This document shows positions 53,726 through 62,520 of a stretch of 64,000 nucleotides of DNA, piece after piece; position 1 is the stretch's first letter, and each line of letters starts with the position of its first letter. The DNA lies in contig NC_009976.1 in assembly GCF_000018585.1 (NCBI RefSeq), forward strand, positions 1,605,941 through 1,669,940. The letters run 5' to 3'. Source of the stretch: Prochlorococcus marinus str. MIT 9211. Lineage in GTDB: Bacteria; Cyanobacteriota; Cyanobacteriia; PCC-6307; Cyanobiaceae. The notes beneath the pieces were generated by a model. That model worked only from the letters and a program-made list of their open reading frames with translations. It searched no databases and had not been told where the DNA came from. The translations under genes were made by a program, and so were the position numbers.

Positions 53726-53885
53726 CTACGAAAATACAATTAGAAAATTACTTAAGTCTTAATACCTAAAAACTAACGGTTTTTACATTGCAACGCAAAG
53801 AAGAACTGAAAGTTTTTTATTTAATTTGCACTAACCCCTCGTAAAAGTGCTAGCTTCAAAGCAAACATTTTTTTAGGAGGCCAGG
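53726..53885 (+). promoter_or_regulatory. Leader region of the sigma factor gene
   Basis: A 160-base gap with a perfect Shine-Dalgarno, AGGAGG at 53876-53881, seven bases before the ATG at 53889. A TTGCAC at 53826-53831 could be a -35 element, but no convincing -10 follows at the right distance. I see no riboswitch. Confidence 0.4.
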
Positions 53886-53888
53886 GTG

Positions 53889-54905
53889 ATGGGGATCCCT
53901 CTGGAATCTACCAATGATGGTTCGTCATCATCTGTAGATCTTGCTATATCAAGCAATTCAAAAAATCAGCAAGAAAAATCTGCTGGCAATAGTCAAGCTT
54001 CTCGAAACCGAACAGGTGGCAGACTTGCAACTGATTCAATTGGTTTTTATCTAAGTAGTATTGGCAGAGTGCCGTTGTTAACGCCAGCCGAAGAGATCGA
54101 GTTAGCGCACCATGTCCAAAAAATGAAGGAATTATTAGATATAGAGAAAGAAAAGTTATCTGCTCGGCAACGTCATCAAATTCGTATGGGGAAAAGAGCA
54201 CGAGATAGGATGATGGCTGCAAACCTACGACTTGTTGTAAGTGTTGCTAAGAAATATCAGAATCAAGGTCTGGAACTTCTTGATTTGGTTCAAGAAGGGG
54301 CAATTGGCTTAGAACGTGCTGTTGATAAATTTGATCCTGCAATGGGATATAAGTTTTCAACCTATGCCTATTGGTGGATACGTCAAGGAATGACAAGAGC
54401 TATAGACAATAGTGCTAGAACAATTCGCTTGCCTATTCACATCAGTGAAAAGCTCTCAAAAATGCGTCGGATTTCGAGAGAACTATCTCATCGCTTTGGA
54501 CGACAACCCAATAGAGTAGAACTTGCGAATGCCATGGGGATCGAACCTCAAGATTTAGAAGATCTTGTAGCCCAAAGTGCTCCTTGTGCTTCATTAGATT
54601 CTCATGCACGTGGGGAGGAAGATCGCAGTACCCTTGGCGAATTAATTCCAGACCCTAATTATGATGAGCCAATGGCAGGGATGGATAGAAAGATGCAAAA
54701 AGAGCATTTAGGAGGATGGTTGTCTCAATTAAATGAAAGAGAGCAAAAGATTATGCGTTTACGATTTGGACTTGATGGTGAAGAGCCTTTAACTTTGGCT
54801 GAAATTGGTAGACAAATTAATGTATCTAGAGAACGGGTGAGGCAACTGGAAGCAAAAGCGATTCTGAAGCTAAGAGTAATGACAACGCATCAACAAGCAG
54901 CTTAA
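53889..54905 (+). CDS. RNA polymerase sigma factor, group 2 sigma-70 type
   Basis: A 338-residue sigma factor from ATG 53889 (a GTG one codon earlier is less well placed behind the AGGAGG). Region 1.2 starts at DSIGFYLSSIGRVPLLTPAEEIEL, region 2 has AANLRLVVSVAKKYQNQGLELLDLVQEGAIGLERAVDKFD and FSTYAYWWIRQGMTRAI, and region 4 has LTLAEIGRQINVSRERVRQLEAKAILKLR. It lacks the long N-terminal region 1.1 of the primary factor, so it is a group 2 (alternative) type. The N-terminal 50 residues are Ser/Asn-rich and probably disordered. Its regulon cannot be inferred. Confidence 0.93.
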   Translation: MGIPLESTNDGSSSSVDLAISSNSKNQQEKSAGNSQASRNRTGGRLATDSIGFYLSSIGRVPLLTPAEEIELAHHVQKMKELLDIEKEKLSARQRHQIRMGKRARDRMMAANLRLVVSVAKKYQNQGLELLDLVQEGAIGLERAVDKFDPAMGYKFSTYAYWWIRQGMTRAIDNSARTIRLPIHISEKLSKMRRISRELSHRFGRQPNRVELANAMGIEPQDLEDLVAQSAPCASLDSHARGEEDRSTLGELIPDPNYDEPMAGMDRKMQKEHLGGWLSQLNEREQKIMRLRFGLDGEEPLTLAEIGRQINVSRERVRQLEAKAILKLRVMTTHQQAA

Positions 54906-54914
54906 TTTTTAAAG

Positions 54915-55586
54915 TTGAGCATTTTAATACCTCTATTAATAATTGGTGGATGGTTAAGCCTGGTCTTACTAAGTTCATTACTTTCCAAGAAAGTAAATTC
55001 TAAAAATAATGAGTTGGGTCGAAAGATTATTCACATTGGTACAGGTCCTGTAGTGCTATTAGCATGGTGGCTAAAAATCCCTGCGAATGTTGCGATTTTA
55101 TTTGCAAGTCTTATCACGATTTCCCTTGTGATTAACTATCAAACTAATTGGATCTCAACCCTGGAAAATGTAAAACGCAAAAGCTATGGAACAGTAGCCT
55201 ATGGATTGAGTATAACAATTTTACTAATTTTATTTTGGTCCAAAAACCCTGCAGCCGTTTGTGCAGGCGTTATGGTTATGGCTTTTGGAGATGGTCTTGC
55301 AGGTTTAATAGGTCAGCAATTTAAGTCGCCAGTGTGGAGAGTCCTCGATCAACAAAAATCATTAATTGGAACATTAACTATGGGTTGTATAGGATTAATA
55401 GTGCTTTTTAGTATAAGTATGATGCAAGAAATCCATTTAGAACCAATACAAATTCTAGCCATATCGCTTATAGCAGTAGGGCTTGAACAAATTAGCCCCT
55501 ATGGAATAGACAACTTAACTGTTCCTATTAGCGTGGCTGTTGGATGGGATGTGATGACACACGCTCTGCAGGCTATGCCCTCATAG
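54915..55586 (+). CDS. Phytol kinase/dolichol kinase-like membrane protein
   Basis: A 223-residue polytopic protein with about seven hydrophobic segments. The family pattern GRKIIHIGTGPVVLLAWW (about 35-52), KRKSYGTVAYGLSI, and VMVMAFGDGLAGLIGQQF resembles CTP-dependent phytol, polyprenol or diacylglycerol kinases (VTE5/SEC59 group). Phytol salvage for tocopherol or chlorophyll would suit a cyanobacterium, but the substrate is not shown. It opens with a TTG (54915) and no in-frame ATG is nearby. It overlaps the convergent DAHP synthase by 14 bases. Confidence 0.82.
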   Translation: MSILIPLLIIGGWLSLVLLSSLLSKKVNSKNNELGRKIIHIGTGPVVLLAWWLKIPANVAILFASLITISLVINYQTNWISTLENVKRKSYGTVAYGLSITILLILFWSKNPAAVCAGVMVMAFGDGLAGLIGQQFKSPVWRVLDQQKSLIGTLTMGCIGLIVLFSISMMQEIHLEPIQILAISLIAVGLEQISPYGIDNLTVPISVAVGWDVMTHALQAMPS

Positions 55587-56646
55587 AAACTGCAAGCTCT
55601 TCTAAAAGACTTTCCGTAGCCTTTATATCTATACATGCATCAGTAATACTTTGGCCATACTTCAATTGTGAAAGATCTGCTACTAACTTTTGATTACCTT
55701 CTACAAGATGACTTTCAAGCATAACTCCCATTACATGAGAGAAACCTTCTTTAATCTGCTTAGATACTTCTCGAAGAACATGTGATTGTTGCCGAAAATC
55801 TTTATTAGAGTTGCCATGACTGCAATCAATCATTACTTTGTCACCTAAAGATGCCTTAGAAAGCTCTTTCGCTGCATTCAAAACAGATTCAACGTGATAA
55901 TTAGTGCCACTACTACCACCTCGCAAAACAAGATGACCATCAGGATTACCTGTTGTGCTGATTATTGAAGCAAAACCTTTGTGATTAATGCCTAAAAAAT
56001 GATGAGCCCTTGATGCTGCCTGCATTGCATTAATTGCAATAGCTACAGTTCCATCCGTCCCATTCTTATAACCTATAGGCATGGATAAACCTGAAGCCAT
56101 TTCTCTATGAGTTTGACTTTCTGTAGTTCTTGCACCAATAGCAGTCCAACTAATCAAATCTGCAATATATTGAGGCACTATGGGATCTAATAGTTCTGTT
56201 GCTGCTGGCATCCCAGACCGGGCTAAATCTAAAAGTAAGGCTCTTGCCCGTCTTAAGCCTGTATTGATATCGTATGATCCATCTAAATGCGGATCATTTA
56301 TAAGCCCTTTCCATCCAATAGTTGTTCTAGGTTTTTCAAAATAAACTCTCATCACAATTTCCAGTGCATCTGAAAAACGTTCTCTTAAAGGAATAAGTTT
56401 CTTAGCGTATTCCTTAGCTGCACTTACATCATGAACTGAGCAAGGTCCTACTATCACTAATAAACGTGAATCATCCCCAGCAAGGATTGCTTGAATCCGT
56501 TTACGAGTTTGAGCAACAATTTCTGCAGCTTTTAAATCCAGCGGTAAGTCATGATGCAACAAAGAAGGTGAGACCAAAGGTCTAGTCTCAACAATATGAA
56601 GATCAGAAGTTTTATCGAACAAATTAAGATCTGGAGAAATGACCAT
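55573..56646 (-). CDS. 3-deoxy-7-phosphoheptulonate (DAHP) synthase, class I
   Basis: First enzyme of the shikimate pathway, condensing phosphoenolpyruvate and erythrose 4-phosphate. The 357-residue protein has the class I (AroF/AroG/AroH type) pattern: LVIVGPCSVHD (about 63-73), EKPRTTIGWKGLINDPHLDGS, GARTTESQTHREMASGLSMP and MIDCSHGNSNK, which carry the metal and substrate residues. Which aromatic amino acid inhibits it cannot be read. It is divergent from acnB across a spacer with a perfect inverted repeat, and overlaps the phytol-kinase-like gene at its 3' end. Confidence 0.94.
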   Translation of the reverse strand: MVISPDLNLFDKTSDLHIVETRPLVSPSLLHHDLPLDLKAAEIVAQTRKRIQAILAGDDSRLLVIVGPCSVHDVSAAKEYAKKLIPLRERFSDALEIVMRVYFEKPRTTIGWKGLINDPHLDGSYDINTGLRRARALLLDLARSGMPAATELLDPIVPQYIADLISWTAIGARTTESQTHREMASGLSMPIGYKNGTDGTVAIAINAMQAASRAHHFLGINHKGFASIISTTGNPDGHLVLRGGSSGTNYHVESVLNAAKELSKASLGDKVMIDCSHGNSNKDFRQQSHVLREVSKQIKEGFSHVMGVMLESHLVEGNQKLVADLSQLKYGQSITDACIDIKATESLLEELAVSMRA

Positions 56647-56693
56647 TAATCCTGATTAAACAGTAAAAAGCCAAGAAACTACAAAATAAATAC

Positions 56694-56716
56694 ATTCCTA
56701 ACTTAAATTTAGGAAT
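56694..56716. promoter_or_regulatory. Perfect 8-base inverted repeat between DAHP synthase and acnB
   Basis: ATTCCTAA and TTAGGAAT with a 7-base AT spacer lie 47 bases from the DAHP synthase start and 79 bases from the acnB start, in the 149-base divergent region. It is a plausible dimer-binding operator; no T run follows. Confidence 0.4.
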
Positions 56717-56795
56717 CTGGCACCACTGAAAATTAGATTATAAGTAATAACAATGGTCAAAAATCTAATTTATTTTAAAAACTGGAGTAAACAGG

Positions 56796-59399
56796 ATGCT
56801 GAAAAATTACAGAACATTAGCTGAAAAAAGGCTGGAAAAAGGAATCCCTCCTCTAGCCTTAAATGCTGAGCAAACGCATGAACTAACATCCCTCCTGGAA
56901 AAACCTCCAAAAAATGAAAGCAAAGAATTTTTATTAGATCTCTTGAAGAATCGAGTGCCTCCAGGCGTTGATCCTGCTTCATATGTTAAAGCCACATGGT
57001 TAAGTGCAGTTGCGCAAAAAACAGTTTTAAGCCCATTGCTAACTCCTTTAGAGGCTACGCAACTATTGGGCACTATGGTTGGTGGGTATAACGTTTCTGC
57101 TCTTGTAGAAATACTAAAAAGCGAGGATGAATTAATAGCAGAATCTGCAGCTCAAAGCCTTAGCAAGACAATCCTAGTTTATGACGCTGTGAATGACGTA
57201 ATGGAATTAGCTAAAACTAATAATTATGCAAAGCTAATTGTAGACAGCTGGGCAAAAGCAGAATGGTTTACACAAAAGCCAAAGCTACCAAAAGAAATAA
57301 CCGTAACGGTTTTTAAAGTAGATGGTGAAACTAATACTGATGATCTTTCTCCTGCCATCCATGCCACTACAAGACCTGACATCCCGCTTCATGCACTTTC
57401 CATGCTTGAAAGTCGAGTACCAAAGGCGCTAGAAAAAATTTCTAAATTAAAGAAAAAAGGATATCCTCTAGCATATGTAGGTGATGTTGTAGGTACTGGA
57501 AGTTCACGTAAATCAGCGATTAACTCATTGTTGTGGCATATTGGCAACGATATTCCTTATATACCTAATAAACGCTCAGGAGGAATAATTCTTGGTGGAC
57601 AAATTGCACCAATCTTTTTTAATACAGCAGAAGATTCTGGTGCTTTACCAATTGAATGTAATGTCAACTCTTTGAAGACAGGTGATGTAATTTGTATCCA
57701 TCCATATGAAGGAAAAATCACAAGAGCTTCTGGAGAAGAAAATACTGGAGAAATATTGACTCATTTCATATTAAAACCAACAACAATTATTGATGAAATA
57801 CAGGCTGGAGGAAGGATACCCCTAATGATTGGCAGAGCATTAACTGACAAAATAAGAACAAAGCTAAAGTTAAATTCATCCAAAGTTTTTACTAGACCAG
57901 GGAAAAGAAAGGAAGTCAAACATGGATTCACACAAGCTCAAAAAATTGTTGGGAAAGCCTGTGGTTTAGAAGGCTTACATCCTGGAACAAGTTGCGAGCC
58001 AATAATCACAACTGTAGGTAGTCAAGATACAACAGGTCCAATGACTAGAGATGAAATGAAAGAGCTTGCTTGTTTAGGCTTTTCTGCAGATCTAGTAATG
58101 CAAAGCTTTTGTCATACTGCTGCATACCCAAAGCCAGTAGATATAGAGACACAAAAAGATCTCCCTGATTTTTTTGCAGAACGCGGGGGTGTAGCCCTTC
58201 AGCCTGGTGATGGCATTATTCATAGCTGGTTAAACAGAATGTTACTGCCAGATACAGTAGGCACTGGTGGAGATAGCCATACTCGGTTTCCATTAGGTAT
58301 TTCTTTTCCAGGAGGATCTGGTGTAGTTGCATTCGCAGCAGCTATTGGATCTATGCCATTAGATATGCCTGAATCAGTATTAGTTCGTTTTCATGGATCC
58401 TTGCAAAAAGGAATTACCCTAAGAGATGTAGTCAATGCAATTCCTTTAGTAGCAATTCAAAAGGGACTACTCACAGTTGAGAAATCAAATAAAGTGAATG
58501 TTTTTAATGGACGAATTCTGGAAATTGAAGGGTTACCTAATCTAAAGCTAGAACAAGCTTTTGAATTAACAGATGCCAGCGCAGAGCGTTCATGTGCTGG
58601 CTGCACAATACAATTATCTGAAACAACTATAAGCGAATATCTACGAAGTAATGTTGCTTTGCTAAAAAACATGATCCTTAGAGGATATAAAGACCCTCGT
58701 ACGATTCATAGAAGAATTAAAGCAATGGAAGAGTGGTTACACAAACCTGAATTAATAAGCCCCGATCTAGATGCAGTTTATGCTGAAGAAATACATATTA
58801 ATCTCAACGAGCTCACCGAGCCAGTATTAGCCTGTCCTAATGATCCAGACAATGTCAAGGTCCTAAGCGAAGTCTCTGGAACACCAATTCAAGAAGTCTT
58901 CATTGGGTCCTGTATGACTAATATTGGTCACTATCGAGCTGCAGCGACCGTCCTGAAAGGAGAAGGGAAAAATAAAGCAAGGCTATGGGTGTGTCCACCT
59001 ACACGAATGGACGAAGAAATGCTTAAAAAGGAAGGTTATTTTCATATATATGAAGAAGCTGGTAGCCGTATGGAAATGCCAGGATGCTCTTTATGTATGG
59101 GTAATCAAGCCAGAGTAGAAGATAACACAACTGTCTTTTCAACTAGTACAAGGAATTTCAACAACCGACTTGGCAATGGTGCTCAAGTATATTTAGGTAG
59201 TGCTGAATTAGCAGCCGTTTGTGCTCTTCTTGGCTATATTCCTACACCTGAAGAATATCAATCAATTGCTGCACAAAAAATCACACCGCTTTCAAATGAC
59301 TTATATCGCTATCTTAATTTTCATGAAATTGATGACTTTGAGAATCAAGGACGAGTAATTAGTAAAGACGAAGAAAGGAAACTAATGGAAACATCTTAA
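56796..59399 (+). CDS. acnB: Aconitate hydratase B
   Basis: 4Fe-4S hydratase interconverting citrate and isocitrate in the tricarboxylic acid reactions that feed 2-oxoglutarate for nitrogen assimilation. At 867 residues it is of the AcnB type, with the N-terminal helical HEAT-like domain (about 1-160), the swivel domain (VFKVDGETNTDDLSPA) and the three-domain core. GTGGDSHTRFPLGISF and cluster cysteines in SCMTNIGHYRAA and GCSLCMGNQARV are present. The ClC gene starts immediately after its stop codon with no gap. Confidence 0.95.
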   Translation: MLKNYRTLAEKRLEKGIPPLALNAEQTHELTSLLEKPPKNESKEFLLDLLKNRVPPGVDPASYVKATWLSAVAQKTVLSPLLTPLEATQLLGTMVGGYNVSALVEILKSEDELIAESAAQSLSKTILVYDAVNDVMELAKTNNYAKLIVDSWAKAEWFTQKPKLPKEITVTVFKVDGETNTDDLSPAIHATTRPDIPLHALSMLESRVPKALEKISKLKKKGYPLAYVGDVVGTGSSRKSAINSLLWHIGNDIPYIPNKRSGGIILGGQIAPIFFNTAEDSGALPIECNVNSLKTGDVICIHPYEGKITRASGEENTGEILTHFILKPTTIIDEIQAGGRIPLMIGRALTDKIRTKLKLNSSKVFTRPGKRKEVKHGFTQAQKIVGKACGLEGLHPGTSCEPIITTVGSQDTTGPMTRDEMKELACLGFSADLVMQSFCHTAAYPKPVDIETQKDLPDFFAERGGVALQPGDGIIHSWLNRMLLPDTVGTGGDSHTRFPLGISFPGGSGVVAFAAAIGSMPLDMPESVLVRFHGSLQKGITLRDVVNAIPLVAIQKGLLTVEKSNKVNVFNGRILEIEGLPNLKLEQAFELTDASAERSCAGCTIQLSETTISEYLRSNVALLKNMILRGYKDPRTIHRRIKAMEEWLHKPELISPDLDAVYAEEIHINLNELTEPVLACPNDPDNVKVLSEVSGTPIQEVFIGSCMTNIGHYRAAATVLKGEGKNKARLWVCPPTRMDEEMLKKEGYFHIYEEAGSRMEMPGCSLCMGNQARVEDNTTVFSTSTRNFNNRLGNGAQVYLGSAELAAVCALLGYIPTPEEYQSIAAQKITPLSNDLYRYLNFHEIDDFENQGRVISKDEERKLMETS

Positions 59400-60758
59400 A
59401 TGAAAAATATGGATGAATTTAAACAAAATAAATTTTCATTGAATTCAAGCCACAGTATTAAGAAGCTACTTCAACAAAAGTGGTTAATAGTTATTTTTGC
59501 ATTAATGCTCACAGGCTTAGGTGCAGCAATTACAGGAGTCTTCTTTAAGACAGGTATAACCATACTAGATAATTGGCGATTAAATCTTCTAGCAACCATC
59601 CCTCCGTGGTTACTTTTACCGCTAATAGGAGCTTGTGGAGGACTTATTTCTAGCCATTTAATTGCAAGACTGTCTCCTGCCGCAGGCGGTTCAGGAGTAA
59701 GTCACATCATGGCTTTTCTTCGACATCGTTCAGTGCCTATGGGACTAAGAGTTGGTCTGGTAAAGCTAGTAGCGGGAATTGTAGCCATAGGCAGCGGTTT
59801 CCCATTAGGACCAGAAGGACCCGCAGTACAAATGGGAGGTTCAGTTGCCTGGAAAATGGCCCAATTACTTAAAGCTCCAATAGCTTTTCGAAGAGTGATT
59901 GTTGCTGCTGGAGGGGGTGCAGGATTAGCAGCAATTTTTAGTGCTCCTATAGGAGGCTTCATATATACAATAGAAGAGTTACTCAATTCAGCCAGACCAG
60001 TTGTACTACTTCTAGTAGTCGTTACTACATTTTGGGCAGATACATGGGCAGATATATTGCAAGCTATAGGATTAGATCCCTCTGCTGGAGGCTTTGACAG
60101 TAGCTTAGGTTTTCAAGTACAACGTGAATATTCACCTTTGATTAATTTTTTTCCCATTGACCTTGGATACTTAATTGCACTAGGAATAATTATTGGATGC
60201 TTAGGTGAACTCTATTCACGATACGTTCTAACAATGCAAAATAAAGGACGTGCTTGGTTTGGCAACAAAATTAGACTCAAAATGATGATATGTGGAGCAT
60301 TACTAGGAGAAATATATGCTTTTCTTCCAAATGAATTTCATCAAATTACTGAGCTCAAAAAATTAATTGCAAATGGGAGTATTGATGTCTCAATGGCATC
60401 AACAATTTTTATTGTCCTATTTATAACGACAGGTCTAGCAACTGCCTCGGGAGCACCTGGTGGATTGTTTTATCCCATGTTGATTTTAGGTGGTTCAATG
60501 GGCTGCGTTTGCGGACATTGGATAGAAATATTAACTGGACATGTACCAAGTACATTTATATTTGCAGGAATGGGTGCATTTGTTTCTGCATGTTCAAGAA
60601 CACCAATAACAGCAATGTTTCTTGCATTTGCACTAACTAAAAACCTACTTATGCTCAAACCACTACTCATTGCTTGTCTTACAAGCTTTATAGTCGCTAG
60701 ATTATTTAACGAGCACTCGATCTATGAACGACAAATAGAGTTAGACCTTAGTCAATAA
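59400..60758 (+). CDS. clcA: ClC-family chloride channel or H+/Cl- exchanger
   Basis: A 452-residue membrane protein with the ClC motifs GGSGVSHIMAF (about 96-106), GSGFPLGPEGPAVQMGG with the gating glutamate at about 139, a GGGAGLAAIFSAPIGG helix, IEE at about 191-193 where exchangers have the internal proton glutamate, and GAPGGLFYPMLILGG near 350. Both glutamates suggest exchange rather than channel activity, which is inference. It has no CBS domains. The ATG directly follows the acnB TAA, so cotranscription is very likely. Confidence 0.9.
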   Translation: MKNMDEFKQNKFSLNSSHSIKKLLQQKWLIVIFALMLTGLGAAITGVFFKTGITILDNWRLNLLATIPPWLLLPLIGACGGLISSHLIARLSPAAGGSGVSHIMAFLRHRSVPMGLRVGLVKLVAGIVAIGSGFPLGPEGPAVQMGGSVAWKMAQLLKAPIAFRRVIVAAGGGAGLAAIFSAPIGGFIYTIEELLNSARPVVLLLVVVTTFWADTWADILQAIGLDPSAGGFDSSLGFQVQREYSPLINFFPIDLGYLIALGIIIGCLGELYSRYVLTMQNKGRAWFGNKIRLKMMICGALLGEIYAFLPNEFHQITELKKLIANGSIDVSMASTIFIVLFITTGLATASGAPGGLFYPMLILGGSMGCVCGHWIEILTGHVPSTFIFAGMGAFVSACSRTPITAMFLAFALTKNLLMLKPLLIACLTSFIVARLFNEHSIYERQIELDLSQ

Positions 60759-60801
60759 ACCATGTCAAAATATCTATTGAAGAGTTAAAAGCATTATTAA
60801 T

Positions 60802-60820
60802 CTAGAAATATGTATTCTAG
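60802..60820. repeat. Inverted repeat with an ATG in the loop
   Basis: CTAGAA and TTCTAG, separated by 7 bases that include the ATG at 60810-60812, lie 44 bases after the ClC stop. It could be a weak terminator stem or operator, and it could hide the ATG if that is the start of the radical SAM gene. Confidence 0.3.
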
Positions 60821-60978
60821 TTATTCTTGCTTTCCTCCTAGATCATCACTACATACAAATAAAACTGAAGAACGAAACCCTCCTATTCACTCCAACAACA
60901 CCTTTACCAGGTGCTCTAAAAATTATTCTTGGATTTCCAAGTACTTATTCAATTGGCATTACAAGTCTGGGATATCAA
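60810..60978 (+). other. Apparent coding extension of the radical SAM gene, with a frame problem
   Basis: The radical SAM frame stays open upstream of GTG 60979 back to 60781, and from about 60835 it reads as protein: DHHYIQIKLKNETLLFTP, then LPGALKIILGFPSTYSIGI. No ATG, GTG or TTG occurs in that frame. An ATG at 60810 lies in the frame one base behind. Either a rare start (CTG 60865 is one option) is used, or one base has been gained or lost near 60810-60845. Confidence 0.5.
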
Positions 60979-62520
60979 GTGATCTGGTCAACTCTAGCCA
61001 AAAGATCCGACGTTGATGTTCGAAGAATATTTACTGATCAAAAAGACAATTCTCATAAAAATTGCGATCTCTTCGGGCTTTCTCTCAGCTGGGAATTAGA
61101 TGGGCCAATATTGTTAGATCTTTTAGAAAAGCAAGGTATTCCGCTTTGGAATAATCAAAGGCAAGAAAATGATCCCCTGGTATTTGGAGGAGGCCCAGTA
61201 CTGACAGCCAATCCCGAGCCATTAGCACCATTTTTAGACGTTGTGCTATTGGGTGATGGTGAAAACTTATTACCTACTTTCATTAACGCAGTCAAAGAGT
61301 TTCAAGATCTACCAAGAAAAGAAAAACTACAAAACTTGGCTCAAATTCCAGGTGTATATATTCCTGAACTATACGTACCTCAATATACCGATAACGGAAA
61401 GCTAAAAGCTATTACTCCTGTGAATAATAAAATCCCAAATACAATTATTAAACAGACATGGAAACAAAATACTCTAAGTCACTCCTCCGTCATTACTCCT
61501 GATGCAGCTTGGCCAAATATATACATGGTCGAAACCGTTCGCAGTTGTCCAGAACTTTGTCGTTTTTGTCTTGCAAGCTACCTGACTCTTCCTTTTAGAA
61601 CTGCTTCCTTAGAAGATGGCTTGATTCCTGCTATTGAAAAAGGCCTGATGGCCACACAACGAATAGGACTTCTTGGTGCATCTGTGACTCAGCATCCACA
61701 ATTTTCGGAACTATTAACTTGGTTAAGTCAAGACCGTTTCGATGATATTCGTTTAAGTATTAGCTCTGTTCGAGCAGGTACTGTTAATGGTGAAATGACC
61801 AAAATATTATCTAACCGTGCATGTAAATCAATAACTATAGCTATTGAAAGTGGTAGTGAAAGAATGCGAAAAGTAGTCAATAAAAAATTAACTGAAGAAG
61901 AAATTTTTATGGCAGCTAAATATGCACTAGAAGGAGGTCTCAAAAACCTAAAGCTTTATGGGATGGTAGGTCTACCAACAGAGGAAATAGAAGATGTTGA
62001 AGCAACAGCAGATTTACTACTTCGTCTCAAAAGGAAAACTCCTGGATTACGTCTAACTCTTGGTGTCAGTACATTTGTCCCTAAAGCCCATACACCTTTT
62101 CAATGGTATGGAGTGAGAAAAGAAGCTGATAAGCGTCTGAAGCTGCTAGCAAAAAAACTAAAGCCTAATGGTATAAACTTTCGTCCCGAAAGCTATGGGT
62201 GGAGTGTAATTCAAGCATTAATTTCCAGAAGTGATCGTCGCCTTGCTCCTGTCATTGCTTTAGTAAGAGGCTCACAAAATACTTTAGGGGGATGGAAAAA
62301 AGCCTACAAGTCAATTAGTGAGAATGATCACTATAAACTCAATGACAACACTAACAATATGGCAATGCTTCCTTCATGGGACGAAGTGATTCATGAAGAT
62401 TGGGATTTTTCGAAAGCTTTGCCTTGGGAGCATTTGCAAGGAGCAATCAAGCCTGAACTTCTTATGCAGCACCATCAACAGAGTATTGATGAAGCTTCCG
62501 CAATGAATCCGAAGACATAA
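60979..62520 (+). CDS. Radical SAM protein (Fe-S oxidoreductase)
   Basis: At least 513 residues from the first canonical start (GTG 60979), though the protein very probably begins farther upstream. An N-terminal domain of about 170 residues (LFGLSLSWELDGPILLDLL, FGGGPVLTANPEPLAPFLD) resembles the cobalamin-binding-like part of this family. The 4Fe-4S motif CPELCRFC follows at about 190-197, then SVRAGTVNGE and the SAM barrel. The substrate is unknown; such proteins occur across cyanobacteria and are usually annotated only as Fe-S oxidoreductases. It overlaps the convergent IctB-like gene by 59 bases. Confidence 0.85.
   Translation: MIWSTLAKRSDVDVRRIFTDQKDNSHKNCDLFGLSLSWELDGPILLDLLEKQGIPLWNNQRQENDPLVFGGGPVLTANPEPLAPFLDVVLLGDGENLLPTFINAVKEFQDLPRKEKLQNLAQIPGVYIPELYVPQYTDNGKLKAITPVNNKIPNTIIKQTWKQNTLSHSSVITPDAAWPNIYMVETVRSCPELCRFCLASYLTLPFRTASLEDGLIPAIEKGLMATQRIGLLGASVTQHPQFSELLTWLSQDRFDDIRLSISSVRAGTVNGEMTKILSNRACKSITIAIESGSERMRKVVNKKLTEEEIFMAAKYALEGGLKNLKLYGMVGLPTEEIEDVEATADLLLRLKRKTPGLRLTLGVSTFVPKAHTPFQWYGVRKEADKRLKLLAKKLKPNGINFRPESYGWSVIQALISRSDRRLAPVIALVRGSQNTLGGWKKAYKSISENDHYKLNDNTNNMAMLPSWDEVIHEDWDFSKALPWEHLQGAIKPELLMQHHQQSIDEASAMNPKT

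Noticed and set aside
60810-61016. A separate 68-codon gene starting at ATG 60810
   Set aside because: Its sequence has no ordered or conserved-like character, while the overlapping frame continues the radical SAM protein; only its ATG may matter, as a shifted start.
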